A stretch of DNA of 64,000 nucleotides from Apteryx mantelli (GCF_036417845.1 NC_089990.1:317501-381500); one strand, 5' to 3'. Positions 1 through 12,401 are shown, counted from the stretch's first letter. Notes: generated from the letters alone by a model not told the origin. Made by a program: numbers and translations.

Positions 1-454
1 GGCGCCACCGTCCCCCAGCCTCATCTTGGGTGATGCTGGCTTGAAAAGCTACTAGATCAGTGCAAACAACTGCACTCCTCCTCCCATCACACCAACAGCT
101 CCGTGGAGGACTTTTCTTCTCAGCCTTGATCCCCTGCCCACCCTGCCACCCAGAATAAGATAAAACCTTCTCTAATTCTCCTCCAAGCATCCGCGTCCCT
201 TAAAAGGGAAGTGTTCGGAGTCCTTAGTCTAGGACAAAGGTCTGGCCCGTGACTTGGTTCCTGTGCTGGTTTCCCATCTTTGCCCAGCTGCCAGTCAGGG
301 GAAGACGCTGTATTTAGAAGAAATGCGTCGTCATAACAGCGATCACGATTAGACATCGTTAATCAGCTTCCTTCCAGCTTGCCACCTGGCAGGCAGGCCG
401 GCCAGCACAACCTAACGAGGAGAAAGGAGCAGGCTCCCCAACGGAAGGGTCCCT

Positions 455-720
455 CTGACGAACGCGTTTCGCGTGAACCAGCTCCTGGCGCTAGCAGCTG
501 TTGCCTGCCGCGGGCTGCCTGCCCGAGGCTCCCTGCCTGCCTCTCGCTCCCGGGCGCGAAGGCGACTCCAGCGAGGTGCCAGCTGCCGGGAGGAACGCGG
601 CCCCGAGGGGCAGGCTGCAGCGAGGCAGGTCCTGGGGCGCGCGTGGAGGACTGGCGACCGGCGGAGCGTCACCGAGCACCTCCAGGACGGCGCAGGGGCC
701 CGCAGAGAGGACCAGATCCT
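455..720. promoter_or_regulatory. CpG island 1 (possible promoter)
   Basis: This stretch is dense in CpG dinucleotides and G+C-rich, against flanks that are ordinary A+T-richer DNA. In birds such unmethylated-type islands usually mark promoters or first exons, so that is the inference. Several overlapping frames are open on both strands here, which is expected from the scarcity of A+T-rich stop codons and is not evidence of coding. No TATA box, recognised start codon context or known peptide was found, and the direction of any transcription cannot be set. Confidence 0.6.
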
Positions 721-1494
721 CAGCGGGGGAAGATCAGTGCTGGCCCACTGCAGTCAGCAGCTTTACGCTCGTTTAATGTAGGGAAAGAGCCATCCAAAGT
801 CACTGGATGCTTAAGGACTTTTTGCATGTTGCTTCTTCAACAACATAAAGAATTTAGCTAGGGTGGTAGTGTAAAATAAGCACACAATGAATTATTTTAA
901 AGTAAGAAGAGTCTTGTGTTTTCTGCCACTGGAGTAGCAGGAAGAATTAACCTGGTGGGGCATTAGCTGGAATTGCTGGGAAGTAACAGAGCTGTTCAAG
1001 CACTAAGTGTCTACAGAAGACATCCTGAAACCATGTCACGCCTGAAAATTTAATCTCTAGCGGTGAAGTGCCGATCGACTTTAGAAAACAGCACTGATGC
1101 GAGCAGGCATGTCAGCAGTGCCTGTGGCATGCGCTTCAGGCTTGCAGCTGAGGGAGGGAGTTTGCAGACGCAGGCGAGAGTGAGACATTCGGGCGACAAA
1201 AACAGGCCTGAAAGGTTTGGCTGGAGGAAGGGGGAGCCGGTTTCCTGCGGGGAGGTCTCCCACCTCTGTCCTGTGCTTGGTTTCCTCCAAGTCAGCGTAG
1301 GAAGGCCATGAGCGTAAGGCCCGCAGGGGCTGCTGGCTTTATTAGAAAGCACACGAAACCTCAGGGTGGAGAGCTGAACACATCTCTTTCCTGAGCAATT
1401 CAGTATATTTCCTGGAACAACTTAACCACCAGGCGACTGTTAGGGATTGAACAGAGCTAAATGGGCCGTCACCTGGCCAACCTGCCTCTCTGCC

Positions 1495-1665
1495 TGGTCT
1501 GCAAGGCGGCAGACCCGAGCTCTCCCCCTCGGCGCTCTGGCCCGGGCTCGGGCCAGACCGAGAAAGAAGGTTCTTAGCCCGCTTGGCGCCTAGCTTGCGG
1601 CACCTCTAGGACCGCCATCCATGGCTGCGGTCGCTCCACGCCCCGCCGCTGAGCGGAGCTGGGCT
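1495..1665. promoter_or_regulatory. Small CpG island 2
   Basis: A second CpG-rich patch about 0.8 kb after the first. It contains a perfect GC-rich inverted repeat at 1536-1557 and a GC-box-like CGCCCCGCC near 1640. It could be part of the same promoter domain as the island at 455-720. No coding potential was recognised. Confidence 0.45.
1536..1557. repeat. Perfect inverted repeat, 9-bp arms, 4-nt loop
   Basis: The arms TCTGGCCCG (1536-1544) and CGGGCCAGA (1549-1557) are exact reverse complements around the loop GGCT. It lies inside CpG island 2. It could fold as a stable hairpin in RNA or single-stranded DNA, but it could also be chance in GC-rich DNA. Confidence 0.7.
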
Positions 1666-1669
1666 TTGC

Positions 1670-4600
1670 AGGTGGGCTTCACGCCTCCGTCAGATGTTCC
1701 AGCCCCAGACACCAGGTGGACCTTTTCCCACCACTCAGAACAGCCAGGAGAAAACACAGCAGACTAAAAATCCAGCTCACAGTGTTCACCCGCTGGATGC
1801 TTTACCCGGCTCCTTACTCCATGGACAGTAACGCTTCTAGCAGCTGTAGGACCAGCTCCACACATTGGACCGTGACACAGCTCCATCCCAGCTCCCAAAT
1901 GGATGTCGTGCGGGCATCCGAGGTACACAAGGCCTTTGTGGTGAATAGGGGGAGACGAGCAAACTCGACCCATCTAGAGGAATGCCCACCACCGCGCAGG
2001 CCCACGAACAGGTCGCCAAGCGAGCGGCCGTAGCCGTAACTCTGCAGGACTGCCGATAGCTACCAGCGCTACAAGAGGACGGATACAGCCCGTTCCCAGG
2101 ACACTGGTAGCCTTAGCAAAGTGACTTTCTGCTTTTCCGGATATAACTCTCCTGTTTTTACCTTAGTAGTTTCCAGCTGATGAAATTCAAAGTGCATTAC
2201 AACAGCTATTCAAGCGAGGCTTCCTTACCCCTGTCCCATCTATCTCTACTCCAGCTTCAGAAGCAACTGTTTGGAAAACAGAAACGATGGCTCAGAATGA
2301 AGACTTAAGTAACATGACCACAGCGGCACAGAAAAGTAGTGGCAGAATTAGGCTTAGAAGCCATGTTTCCCTTCTCAGATCACCCGGTATATCCCCCCAG
2401 CGTCATTATTGTGACGTTCTCACTGTGAAAACAAGACAGACGTGGTTCCTGCCCCGGGCACTTATCCAAGAGCACAGACTAACAACACGTGTGAGCAGAC
2501 AGATGCAGAGGAAATCAATCTCATGGAATATTATTGGGAATTGATGATAGCTAGAAGCATGCCATCATCAGCCTGCCTCAAGAAACAGGTCCATTTCCTA
2601 CCACTGGGCTAGGAGAAGCTGTTCCAAAACACAGGGGACTCTCCCCACCTAACGAGGAGCGGTACCAGCCATGCAGGCAGCCCGCACAGTGCTGCGCTAA
2701 TGGCCCCAACGCCTCCCCCGGCTCCAAGACCTGGTAGCCCGTTACATTATCTGGCTAATGTCACACGGCTCTGATCCAGCCAGCCTGGTGTTTCCATATT
2801 GCTTCAAGTCAGATGAGGACATATGTGGCTGTTCATTTATATTTTAATAGTTCACATCACTTCGAAAAGGGCAAATATTCAGTGCACTGATGAGAGGAAA
2901 AAAAGTGCAGCCTTTCTGAGCTCTTAGGGTAGACTTTGCCAGCACAGGCATACGGTAAAGCAGTATTTCCTTGCAAATGCTAGGGAGAGCCTTTAACTCT
3001 CCAGCCACCACTTTAACCCTTTGACCTCCCTTAGACCTATAATTAGCTTAACTCATCAGAGGAGGAAGTATAAATACTGTTGGGTGGCCACAACCCAATA
3101 TTTTATTTGGGGATGCAAGCCCCCTCAGAGAAATGGAGCTGGTCTTAAAGTGAACTCAGAGCTAAGAAACTTGAGTGTAAATATTTATCCGAGCTGTTTT
3201 ACACAAGCTCTTCTTCACATGTTGTTTCACTAATTGCTTCCCTCTCCCTCCCTGCTAAAAAGCAGCTCCAACCAAACCCAAACATTTCTTAAAACACGCA
3301 GAGCTCGATGGCACTAAATCAGTTTGCAAGGACACGCTTTGAAACAAGTTTCCTTTTCCTTCCAAGAAGTGGAACTCTGCTGGTTTATTTTACAACGTCC
3401 CATACAAGGGGGATGGGGAGAAACAGCTCTCGGCTGCCAAAGGCCGGCTGGGTTTTCCACTCAGAGGTGACTGGGGATTAGTTTAACTCACACTAATCTG
3501 TTCCATGTCATTTTTTTTTCTGCGTCCATGAATTAATTGTGCCTGCAGGCCTTCTTTCCTCAGGATCCCTGGAACAATATTGACAAAGGATGGCAAAGAA
3601 AAAGGACGTTCCCAAAAGCACAGAGGGGACTGTTGTCTCATAGAGAGCACCACAGATCTTCCAAATTGAAGCCGATCTTTCCCAAAAGCAGATGTGATGG
3701 TCCATATTCTTAAATGACACTGGGCCGGACCCCAAATTAAGACGCTTGATATTTGTCAAGGCTTGGGTCTGCATTTCTGGCTACTGAACACACCACTGTT
3801 TGCATGGTATTCTCTTCCACCAAGAGTATCCACGCATGGAGATTAGTGCAAGGTTTCGGTCCCTTGCTACAACACTGCCTGGGGTCCTAAAACAGAGTGG
3901 AACTCCTAACCGCCTTTCAAACCGCAGAACAGGTTCCTAAAAGGAGCCCAAAAGCTCTGAGCAGAAACACAAGGCCACGCTGCTCCTGTTCATCATTTGT
4001 GCCTCTGCAGCACCGGGGTACCCAGTGCTGGAGCTCTGCGCTTCCTCACTACAAACTCTAATACTGCAGATGGAGAAGTGATAACTGATGAATATAAGGA
4101 AAAAAAATTCTGCTATTTCCAAGCCTCAGCTCACTGACATTGTGCTGGTGGAATGAATCTGTGATAATTACGGGCAACTCTGCTGCTGAAAATATCTGTG
4201 GGTCTTCCTTCCTCTGTAAATTTCAAGGTTTAGCACAAGGGTGTGCATCTATATATTTTGGGAGGATGACAACAACAACAACAACAAAGTACTGCATGTA
4301 AAATGACAGGAACGACCAAACTCGAGATGCGATGGGCAATCCAGGCCCTTGGTTGTTTGTAACAGTTAAGTTCTCTTCTAGACGTTTTATTTCCATTCAC
4401 AGCAGCCAAGTGAGATCTTCCTCCTACACCTTCTTCCTAACCTGGAAAGGGATTGGAAGGGATTTTTATAGCCTTGTTTGTATTTTTCATTCAAATGGGG
4501 ACATTTCATTCTGGAGGATGTGTTTCTCCCTACAGCCCCCACTGCTTTCTGGGTGGCAGGAGCAGGTGAAGTTCTCAGCAGCCGCCCTGCAGCGCTAGTT

Positions 4601-7600
4601 GATGGACACTGAAGAGATCAATAAATATTGGCATTGATTTAAAAATACTTCAGTACTTTGTGTTTCAGGACTGGTGAGGAACTAGCAGCTGCTAGAGGAA
4701 GATGTCAGCACTTCTCCTTCCAGCTCTAGCTGGACAGGCCAAAAGCAATGGGAAAAATAAAACCTTATCTTGTAATTTTCTTGATCTTTTTTCAGAGGTC
4801 ATGAGGTCCTGAAGGTCTTGGTTCTAGCTGAGTAAATCTGAAATATTTGCTGACCACAGACCAGACAATGTAGCTGTCGACTGTTGGGATTCTCCTACCA
4901 TGCTTATTCCCATGGTAACAATCCACTTCCATGGACTCCACTTGCACTTTTTGCAGAACTTTATAGCCTCTCCTAACAGTAAAGGGACTCTTTCTCATCC
5001 CTTTCCTTTCTTCGAGCCAGTGCCGAAAGCTACCCAAGGAACTTATCACAGAGAATACTTTCTTGCTTTTCTAGGTCTACAGAAAGCCTCTATAGCTTTA
5101 CACACATTTACGATCTCTAGCATCAGCTTGTGGCATGCTCTGATAATGAATATAGCATCAAATAATTACAGGGCAACCAATGATAAGGCTCACATGGGAA
5201 ATCAGTGTGAGGAGACTGCTAAAATGCCCTTAACACCATTTAATGAAGGCTGGTACTTTGCAGTAGGAGCTCTTATTGTAAAGTTGGATGTATATATAAC
5301 ATTGGGAGGGAACTTACTGGATTTCACAGTGTAAAAATTCATCACTGAGGCCAAAATAAATTAAGAAATGGGATCTTTTTTTAAATGCAAATAAATGGTT
5401 CACTGAACTGAGCTTTGGCAAAATGAAAAACTTGCAGAGCAGCCAAACCTGAGGAACAGAAGAATGTAACACATTCCTTCATGTCTTTAAAAGAACCCCC
5501 TTTTACTCCCCATCTCCTCGGTACAAAACTCCTACTGCTTCTATATTAAAATAAAAAAGTGCACAGACAACTCTGTCTGTCCACTAACAGAATTACTTCA
5601 GCCTTCCAAAAGCCAGTGTTGGGCATGCAAAATACCCACACTCGGCATGTGATGTAAAAAAATATAAACTGTACAAGAAAGAGAAAATTTTAACTACAAA
5701 CATTTCACGAGGCAGGTCTATCGAGCAGACAGGGCTCAATGAGGAGACATACATCTCTAGTCGCCACTCAACCGCTGGAGTATGAATCCTCACCTCTCCC
5801 TCTCCTGCCACCCCAGAGGACAACACACATTCACTGCGAGCTGCCAAGGCCTCGGTATCTCGGCTGCGGCACCACTGACACGTCTCTGGAAGAGGCTGAC
5901 CAAACGCTCACCACCTTTATACCCGCACTGACTTCCTCTCAGAGATAGAAACAGGCTTATTTCAAGCCAGCTTCCCACAGGCCTAGTGTAAACACGTGCA
6001 TGAATTGTGGTCCCCAAGAAAGGTCCCAAGTTGCCATCTTATGAACGATCGTGCTGCAAGCAGAGGGTCTGCAGGTGATGCAGCTCTCTCCACCAGGTGA
6101 CTGCTAGCAGAAACCCAACAGCTTTGGTGCCTACGAATTTAAGAACCTAGCGCATGCTGCGAGTCTGGTGTGCCTCATGTATTTACAATGATTAAATCAT
6201 TTTATTCACAACTTGGCAGTGGAAAAGAGCTTGAAAAGAGGCAGCTCTATGCATCTGGATTTCATTAGAGCTAAACATTAATCCCTTTATACCTTATAAG
6301 CATCCTGTTAGTGTTATACAGCCTTGGGGTTGTTAACGGCACTCTCAGAGCTGGCTGGCTGAAAAAAAAACGAGTTAATCAACAGTACCTCTTCTAACAC
6401 ACACCATGAAAGGCAGTTTCCTCTTTCTGTTGCTTGCTCATCTGCCTGTCAGCATCAGGACTGGCAACATCTTTATGAGTAACATCCACTGTTGAATGCC
6501 TCCTCAAAACTTGCTTTAGGTTTGTGCTGAATTGTAGGATTCAATCTCCCCTTGGATTTTGCAGGTGATGGAAATGAAAAAAAAAAGGCATCCCAGCCTC
6601 CAACCAGGATCCAAACATCATCAACTTCAGTGGAGCTGCAAGTCTAAAGTTACATGAGCTGGGTAAATAAGAGCAGAATTTGGCTGAAGCAATTCAACTT
6701 TTTTGCTCCAACTTTTTTGGAGTCGCAGGAAGACATTAAGGGTGGAACAGTGAGAGAGGCCAAGGGAGAGAGACATTGCTGAGCAGCCGGGCAAAGGTCA
6801 GGAACAGAAAGGCAGGCTGGAGAGCTAGGAGCAACATTATGTGAGCTGAGCCCATGTGAAAAAGAAGGTGTGAAGCAGGGGCCTGAAAACACAGCCCAAA
6901 GAGACGTGAGCGGGCTGAGAAAAGCTAATCATAGAGGACAAAGACCTCAGAAATCAAATAATCTGGAAGCCAGAGGATGGAGATGACTGAAAGAAGAGTT
7001 GCCACATGAGTCTAATGAGGAACTACACACAATCTTTTAGCAAAAAGCTCTTGCTATGAACCAATGCAAGCTATATGGTGTGGACCTAAAGAACCTACTC
7101 CAGTCTGATGACACAAGAGGTGGAAGATAAGCAGGGGAACTAAACTACTCCCATCAAATCCCTTACAAGAGTCTGTAAAAAATTATCCCATGGGAACAAC
7201 TGCTGCAGGCTACTGCAGAATCTCATGGATGAGTCAAGGAGGAGAAAGATTAAGGTAGAAAACTTCTTGTTCCACTGCAGTCAGCGATAAAATGCCAGTG
7301 CTTCACCGCAGGGATTTATAGGAGTGGGTACAGCACCTCCAATGAATCAGACAAAGGCTAGACAAGATAAGGACTCCTCACAACCCCTTGCAAGGGTGCA
7401 GGATGAGGTCAGGGAGGCATTTTTGCTGTGTAGAACAGACGAGCACAAAGCAGGCATCAAGACAAAGAGGTCACACCTTCTCCTCAGAGCACCCAGCGTG
7501 GGCTGGCGACGGGGAAAGCAGGGGCTCTGGGCCACGAGAGTTTTCTGAGATGTCACGCCCCGTGCCTCTATTTCTGGTGCGGCCTTAAGGAGCTGGCAGT

Positions 7601-8090
7601 GGAAGACTCTGAGAAACATTCTATTTAAAGATAATTCTACTTCTGTTTTATATAATATTATTACGTGCCTCCACGTTTCCAGGATTTCTTTTTTGCTTTT
7701 GTCTTAACCCCATGGGAATAAGTGTGAAAACAGTATCAGCTGAAACTAGGCCAAATATAGGACACCTTATAGAGTACAGAAGATCCCAAAGGCTTCCTGA
7801 CTTGCCCCTTACACCCTCTTCCCCATCACTTGTGTTTAACACGCGACTATGCATAAACCAATCCCTCCAGTCGCAAGCATTTTTATGGGTTTTCAATCAA
7901 TACTTCGCAATTTGATAGAATCTTTCTGATTTTGAGATGTCCAGAGCAGAAAACAATTGTCCAGCAAGATTTACAGAAGAGCTATATAGATGGGGTTTAT
8001 TTTTTCCATCACTCAGCTGTTAGTCCCTATTGGTTTTATTACTTTTTAGGTACAATTGTCCTGAGGCTAAGCAGTAGCCTCTTCATTTAC
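1670..8090. other. Unique non-coding DNA, no gene recognised
   Basis: No frame longer than about 145 codons, and none with a recognisable domain. The longest, at 4900-5334 on the plus strand, has no family resemblance. Only a short AAC trinucleotide run at 4269-4287 and small poly-T or poly-A tracts stand out. No recent transposon was recognised. This is probably intergenic or intronic sequence. Confidence 0.6.
4269..4287. repeat. (AAC)n microsatellite
   Basis: About six tandem AAC/CAA units are directly visible. This is a simple repeat with no other implied role. Confidence 0.9.
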
Positions 8091-8104
8091 TTTCTCTATG
8101 CAAG

Positions 8105-8170
8105 CACATATGCACATGCACATACATGTGCATGCACACACACACATGCACACAGTCACATGTACGCACA
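8105..8170. repeat. CA-rich alternating purine/pyrimidine tract
   Basis: A run of CACATG, CATGCA and CACACA blocks, largely alternating purine and pyrimidine, which is the kind of sequence that favours Z-DNA. It holds a perfect inverted repeat at 8115-8134 with arms CATGCACAT and ATGTGCATG around the dinucleotide AC. It is best called a degenerate CA microsatellite. Confidence 0.85.
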
Positions 8171-8189
8171 GAGCTCTTTGACTCAAAGT

Positions 8190-10160
8190 TCCCAATAAAA
8201 GCTGCAGGCAACTTCAAATCCAAACCAAAACAAACATTTCAACAGGAATTATGAAAATAAGTTTTAATCACAAAAACATCCTGTTTTGCTTCTGATTCTC
8301 TCTCTCATGCCACAGGCCGGACTCCACCCTACCTGTTTTCAGAGGGGCCAATTATGGGCGCCAGGTTTTGGAAACGCTCACATCTTATCTGTCCTGCCAT
8401 TTGTTCTCAGGAGAATGTGGGAAGGTCAGCATCGTGGGGACAAGCAAAGGGGGGTTGACACCCTGCACCCCTACGCACCCATCCTTATGCCAGTCCTTTT
8501 TCTCTCCCTGAACTCTAACATCCCTCAGAAGAAAGTGTGGAGGAGAAGCGCAAAATGAACACAAGTTGCTTTTTTATTTTTTGAATCATAGTTACTGCCA
8601 CAGTCCCAACCTTTGGCAGAAATGGAGAAGGTGCTGCTATGCAGACTTTTCATATGCTCTGTAGGGCCTAAGTAATCATATTGATGATGCTCTCATAGAC
8701 AAGTTAAAGAGAATAACCTGAGGAGAGGCAAAGTCCCTAACCAGAAGGACATGGGGTCTGGGGAGGGGGGGACACCTGGCAGGCTGGACCTTCAGGTCTT
8801 ATCTGAGAGCATGGCCACATAGATCAGATGTGTATCATGCCTGAGTACCATCTCGAGATGACCTTCGTGCTTCAGCTTCCAGTCAACGGACACTGATTGC
8901 CTCTTGAACAGCATTGCTGTTTGTATACAAAGAAGCCAGTCTCAGCAGAGCAGAATAATCACCAGCCAGTGCTTCCAAACAGGGTCCTGTGGGAAGCAGC
9001 TCTGGTGTGCTCATGTACAAACTACCAAGGAAATGCACTTTTATAAAATCCAAAACCTCTCATGTTGGAAGAAGGAGGGGATCTGGGTTCTCTCACAGCT
9101 AATCACCACGAGCAAGCATCCGCTATATCTTCAGGCTGCTACAAGCAACCACATCAGTGGTACACTCCTGCACATCTCACATATCCATGAAGAAAAAACA
9201 GTTTGACTACACAGATGCTCTTGAGTCAAACCCCCTAGTGACAGTGTGAAACAGATTTAGCCTCTGAAGACTCCTCTGCAAAGACAAGGCTACATGCCTC
9301 CCATTTCTGGGGCCAGCCCAGGTGAACAGTGAAGGAAGGAGAAGCACCAGGAAGCATAAATAGCATCTGATGGGAATGCAAAGCTCACCAGGACCAGAGC
9401 CACATTAAGCGATTTGCAAGTGGGTTCAGCCAAAACCTAGATTGCAGGAGCACTGACAGACAGGTCAGGAAAATGCAACTGCGTCTGATGCTGTTGGAGG
9501 GAAGACCTTCACTGATCACCACTGAGGATCTGCAGGGGAGGCAGGGACTGTCACTGTCTCCCTGTCTAGAGACACCCTTCCAAAATGTGGTTATGCTCTT
9601 GTCCAAAACGTGGTTTGATGATCTATAGGGATTCCCTGAAGCAGTTCACTTCCAGAAAATTTACATCTTTTTAACCAATAAATTTTGATGCTTGTTTTCC
9701 TCTTAAAAGGAATCTATGTTAATTTTTAAAACATCACTAGAGGGCGTTAAACAAATAGGCTTCTTGATCAAGTTAAACATAAAAGTAGTGTACGAGCAGT
9801 GAGATTTTGGAGAAAATTGCTTAGCTGCAATCCTTGTATTTTTTTCCCCAAAACCTAGGCATATCAAAATGGCCTCCTGACCATCTTCTCTCCGGCTCCC
9901 AAAGTAAATGCTTTACTTGTCTTGAGGCATGTCCTTCAAAGCAGCAGGCCACAGCTGGAACAGCAGAAGGTGCCCAGAAAATCCACCCAGGAACCTCCAC
10001 TCAGTTGGGCACGAGCTGGGCCAGGTCTCAGCAAGCCTGCGGGGCAGCTGTCCCATGACCAAAAGCACTACCATTTATACATATCCCTACCAAGTACTAG
10101 TGGCTTAATTAACTTAAAGTCATGCTGGAAAAACTAACGAGCAGGTCATGGAAAAAAAGT
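8190..10160. other. Unique non-coding DNA, no gene recognised
   Basis: No recognisable coding frame, RNA gene or transposon was seen. The only notable site is the CTCF-like motif at 9734-9747. Confidence 0.55.
9734..9747 (+). promoter_or_regulatory. CTCF-like motif
   Basis: TCACTAGAGGGCGT agrees with the known vertebrate CTCF core (CCASYAGRKGGCRS) at 12 of 14 positions by eye, with the central AGAGGGCG intact. A site in unique DNA between promoter islands would be a plausible insulator or loop anchor, but motif matches alone are frequent. Confidence 0.35.
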
Positions 10161-10169
10161 GCTGGGAAG

Positions 10170-10325
10170 GCTCAGGCGCAGCGCCCGAGGTGTTTCCTCG
10201 CATGCCAGAGCGCACAGTCAACGCAGGGGCACCATGCTCCCGCAGAAGCGCCCATCTGTGGCCTTCCTGCGCTGGCCGCGCAGCCAGCAAGGGGCCACGA
10301 CGCAGAGGCAAGGGACACGCTCTTC
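10170..10325. promoter_or_regulatory. Weak CpG-rich patch
   Basis: CpG dinucleotides are locally enriched and several overlapping frames are open on both strands. It sits about 1 kb before the main CpG island and may be its shore. No peptide similarity was recognised. Confidence 0.35.
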
Positions 10326-10687
10326 AAGGCCTTTGCTTTTCGTATCCACAGGTAACACAGAGCCGGCACGCCACAGCAGCAGTTTATCTGTGTGACACCA
10401 AGCCATCAGCAGACAGAGGGTCCCCTTAGGAAAACGAACACTAAGGGATGGTCTAAAGCAGTAGAAGAAGGGAAGGAAAGGGGGAAAACCTGACATCTCT
10501 GCCTGATCCTTTCCAGGCAGGGCTCTTAGATAAAAACTGAAGCGTCTCTAAAAACGGACAGCCAAGGATGCAACAACACGTCGCTCTGGATTCCACAGAA
10601 ACACCTTGCCTTAGAAAGACGTAACGCAGATGTGGACACCCTCCAGCCCCCTGTAGGCAGGGAGCACCGCTAGCATTACAACTGGTC

Positions 10688-10700
10688 TTTTTTTTTTTTT
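10688..10700. repeat. Poly-T tract
   Basis: Thirteen consecutive T. No CR1 or SINE body was recognised beside it, so it is treated as a simple homopolymer and not as a retroposon tail. Confidence 0.85.
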
Positions 10701-11303
10701 AAATATAACCTGCTATTTATTTCAGTGGAAACTCCCTCCAGAGAAAATTGTTCCACTCAGCCACTGTTTGTTTTGGATGATTAGTCTGAGAATTTCAAAC
10801 TGGCATTTTGAATAACGTTTGCTGCTTTCTCTCTTATTTTCCATTATTTCAGGCTAACCTCGTGCTAGCATGATATTCTATTGTTTGCTCTGTTGTATTT
10901 TAAAAATCCGCACGGGCTGCTGCCATTCGGTACGACCGACCACCTCCCCCCCACCAGCAGGCTCTGCTTTGCTGGAGCAAGAGCCACATACTCCTCACCT
11001 CACTCCCGAGACTGCAGTTTTCCTGGCGAGTCTAAAAATATGACACAGTAACAAAAGGACTATTTTGTCTGTTACTATGTCCCAGCACGAATGCAAAGCA
11101 ACGTGCACTTGACAGATCTCCTGAAATAACGCACAGAGGCAAAAGCTCCGCGATTCTGCCACCATTCTGGAAAAACCCACCGTGCAAATCCGCCCAAGCA
11201 ACAACGCTCCCAAACTCCGCGCTGCAGGTACGTCCAGCTCGTTTCCCGTCCGCTCCCGCGCAAAGCCGGACGGACCCGCTGCTCCGCACGCAGGTGTGCA
11301 CGT

Positions 11304-11352
11304 ACACAACACACACACAACACACACACAGACCCCCCCCTTGCCCCCCCCC
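11304..11352. repeat. (CA)n followed by C-runs
   Basis: A short interrupted CA microsatellite (11304-11330) is followed by C homopolymer runs at about 11333 and 11344. Simple sequence at the edge of the CpG island; the C-runs can form i-motif or, on the other strand, G-quadruplex structures. Confidence 0.8.
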
Positions 11353-11448
11353 CAAACGGCACCAGGCCCCTTCGCCCCCTTCGGGGCGGGAAGCGGTGGC
11401 TGCTCGGGGCACCTGTCCCGCCGCGGGGGCGCCCTGGGCGCTGCGCCG

Positions 11449-11770
11449 AAACGCGGCCGCCTGGGGGGGGGGGGGCGCAGACGAGACCCCCCCAAACGCG
11501 GCCGCCTCCGGGGTGGGGGGGCCGCAGACGAGACCCCCCCCAAACGCGGCCGCCTCCGGGGTGGGGGGCGCAGACGAGACCCCCCCCCAAACGCGGCCGC
11601 CTCCGGGGGGGGGCGCAGACGAGACCCCCCCCCAAACGCGGCCGCCTCCGGGGGGGGGGGGCCGCAGACGAGACCCCCCAAACGCGGCCGCCTCCGGGGG
11701 GAGGGGGGCGCAGACGAGACCCCCCAAACGCGGCCGCCTCCGGGGGGGGGGGCGCAGACGAGACCCCCCT
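11449..11770. repeat. Minisatellite A: seven ~46-bp units with GCGGCCGC cores
   Basis: Seven tandem units begin at 11449, 11494, 11542, 11589, 11634, 11680 and 11726, so unit lengths are 45-48 bp. Each unit has AAACGCGGCCGCCT, then a G-run, then CGCAGACGAGA, then a C-run. The length differences lie in the G-runs and C-runs, as expected for slippage. Each unit is itself an inverted repeat, because the G-run can pair with the C-run across an 11-nt loop. A degenerate start of another unit (AAATGCGGC) is at 11782. Unit lengths are mostly not multiples of three, which argues against selection as a protein repeat. Confidence 0.95.
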
Positions 11771-11910
11771 TCCACGCACCGAAATGCGGCGCCCCGCGGG
11801 AGAAGCGCGCGGACCCCCCGCGCCTCCGCAACGCCGCCACCGCCGGGGAGGACGGAGCAGGAGACAGCCCGGCCCCGACGAGCGGCCCCCTCGGCGGGGA
11901 GCGCAGCGCC

Positions 11911-11934
11911 CCCGTCCCGTCCCGTCCCGTCCCG
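11911..11934. repeat. (CCCGT)n short tandem repeat
   Basis: Four to five consecutive CCCGT pentamers lie between the two minisatellites within the CpG island. Simple repeat. Confidence 0.9.
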
Positions 11935-12140
11935 CGGTACTCGCCTGGCTCCGCGGCGCCGGCAGCGCGGGCGCGGTCATGCCCCCGGTGCGCGGAGCGG
12001 CGGCTGCAGCGCCCAGGCTCCAGCCGCGGCGGCGGCCGCCAGCGAGCGGAGCGGGGCGCGGAGCGGGGCGCGGGGGGGCGAGCGGGGGGCGTGGCCGAGC
12101 GGGGGGCGGGGCGGGGGCGCGCAGGGGGCCGAGGGCCGCG

Positions 12141-12401
12141 CAGCGGGATTGGGGGGGCGCAGGGGGGCGCGGTGCGCACAGCGGGATTGGGGGGGCGCAG
12201 CGGGATTGGGGGTACATGCAGCAGGATTGGGGGCGCGCAGCGAGATTGGGGGTACACGCAGCAGGATTGGGGGCGCACGCAGCGGGATTGGGGGCGCGCA
12301 ACGGGATTGGGGTACACGCAGCAGGATTGGGGGCGTGCAGCAGGATTGGGGGTGCACACAGCAGGACTGGGGGCGCGCAGCGGGATTGGGGGCGCGCAGC
12401 G
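12141..12401. repeat. Minisatellite B: ~19/21-bp GGGATTGGGGG units
   Basis: A GGATTGGGGG core (one copy GGACTGGGGG) recurs at GATT/GACT positions 12147, 12185, 12204, 12225, 12244, 12265, 12286, 12305, 12325, 12344, 12365 and 12384. Spacing is 19-21 bp, often alternating between 19 and 21, which suggests a ~40-bp higher-order unit (CAGCGGGATT next to CAGCAGGATT with GCGCG or TACACG linkers). Each unit provides G-runs of five or more. The array reads open on both strands as low-complexity peptide, which I take as a by-product of composition. Confidence 0.95.
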
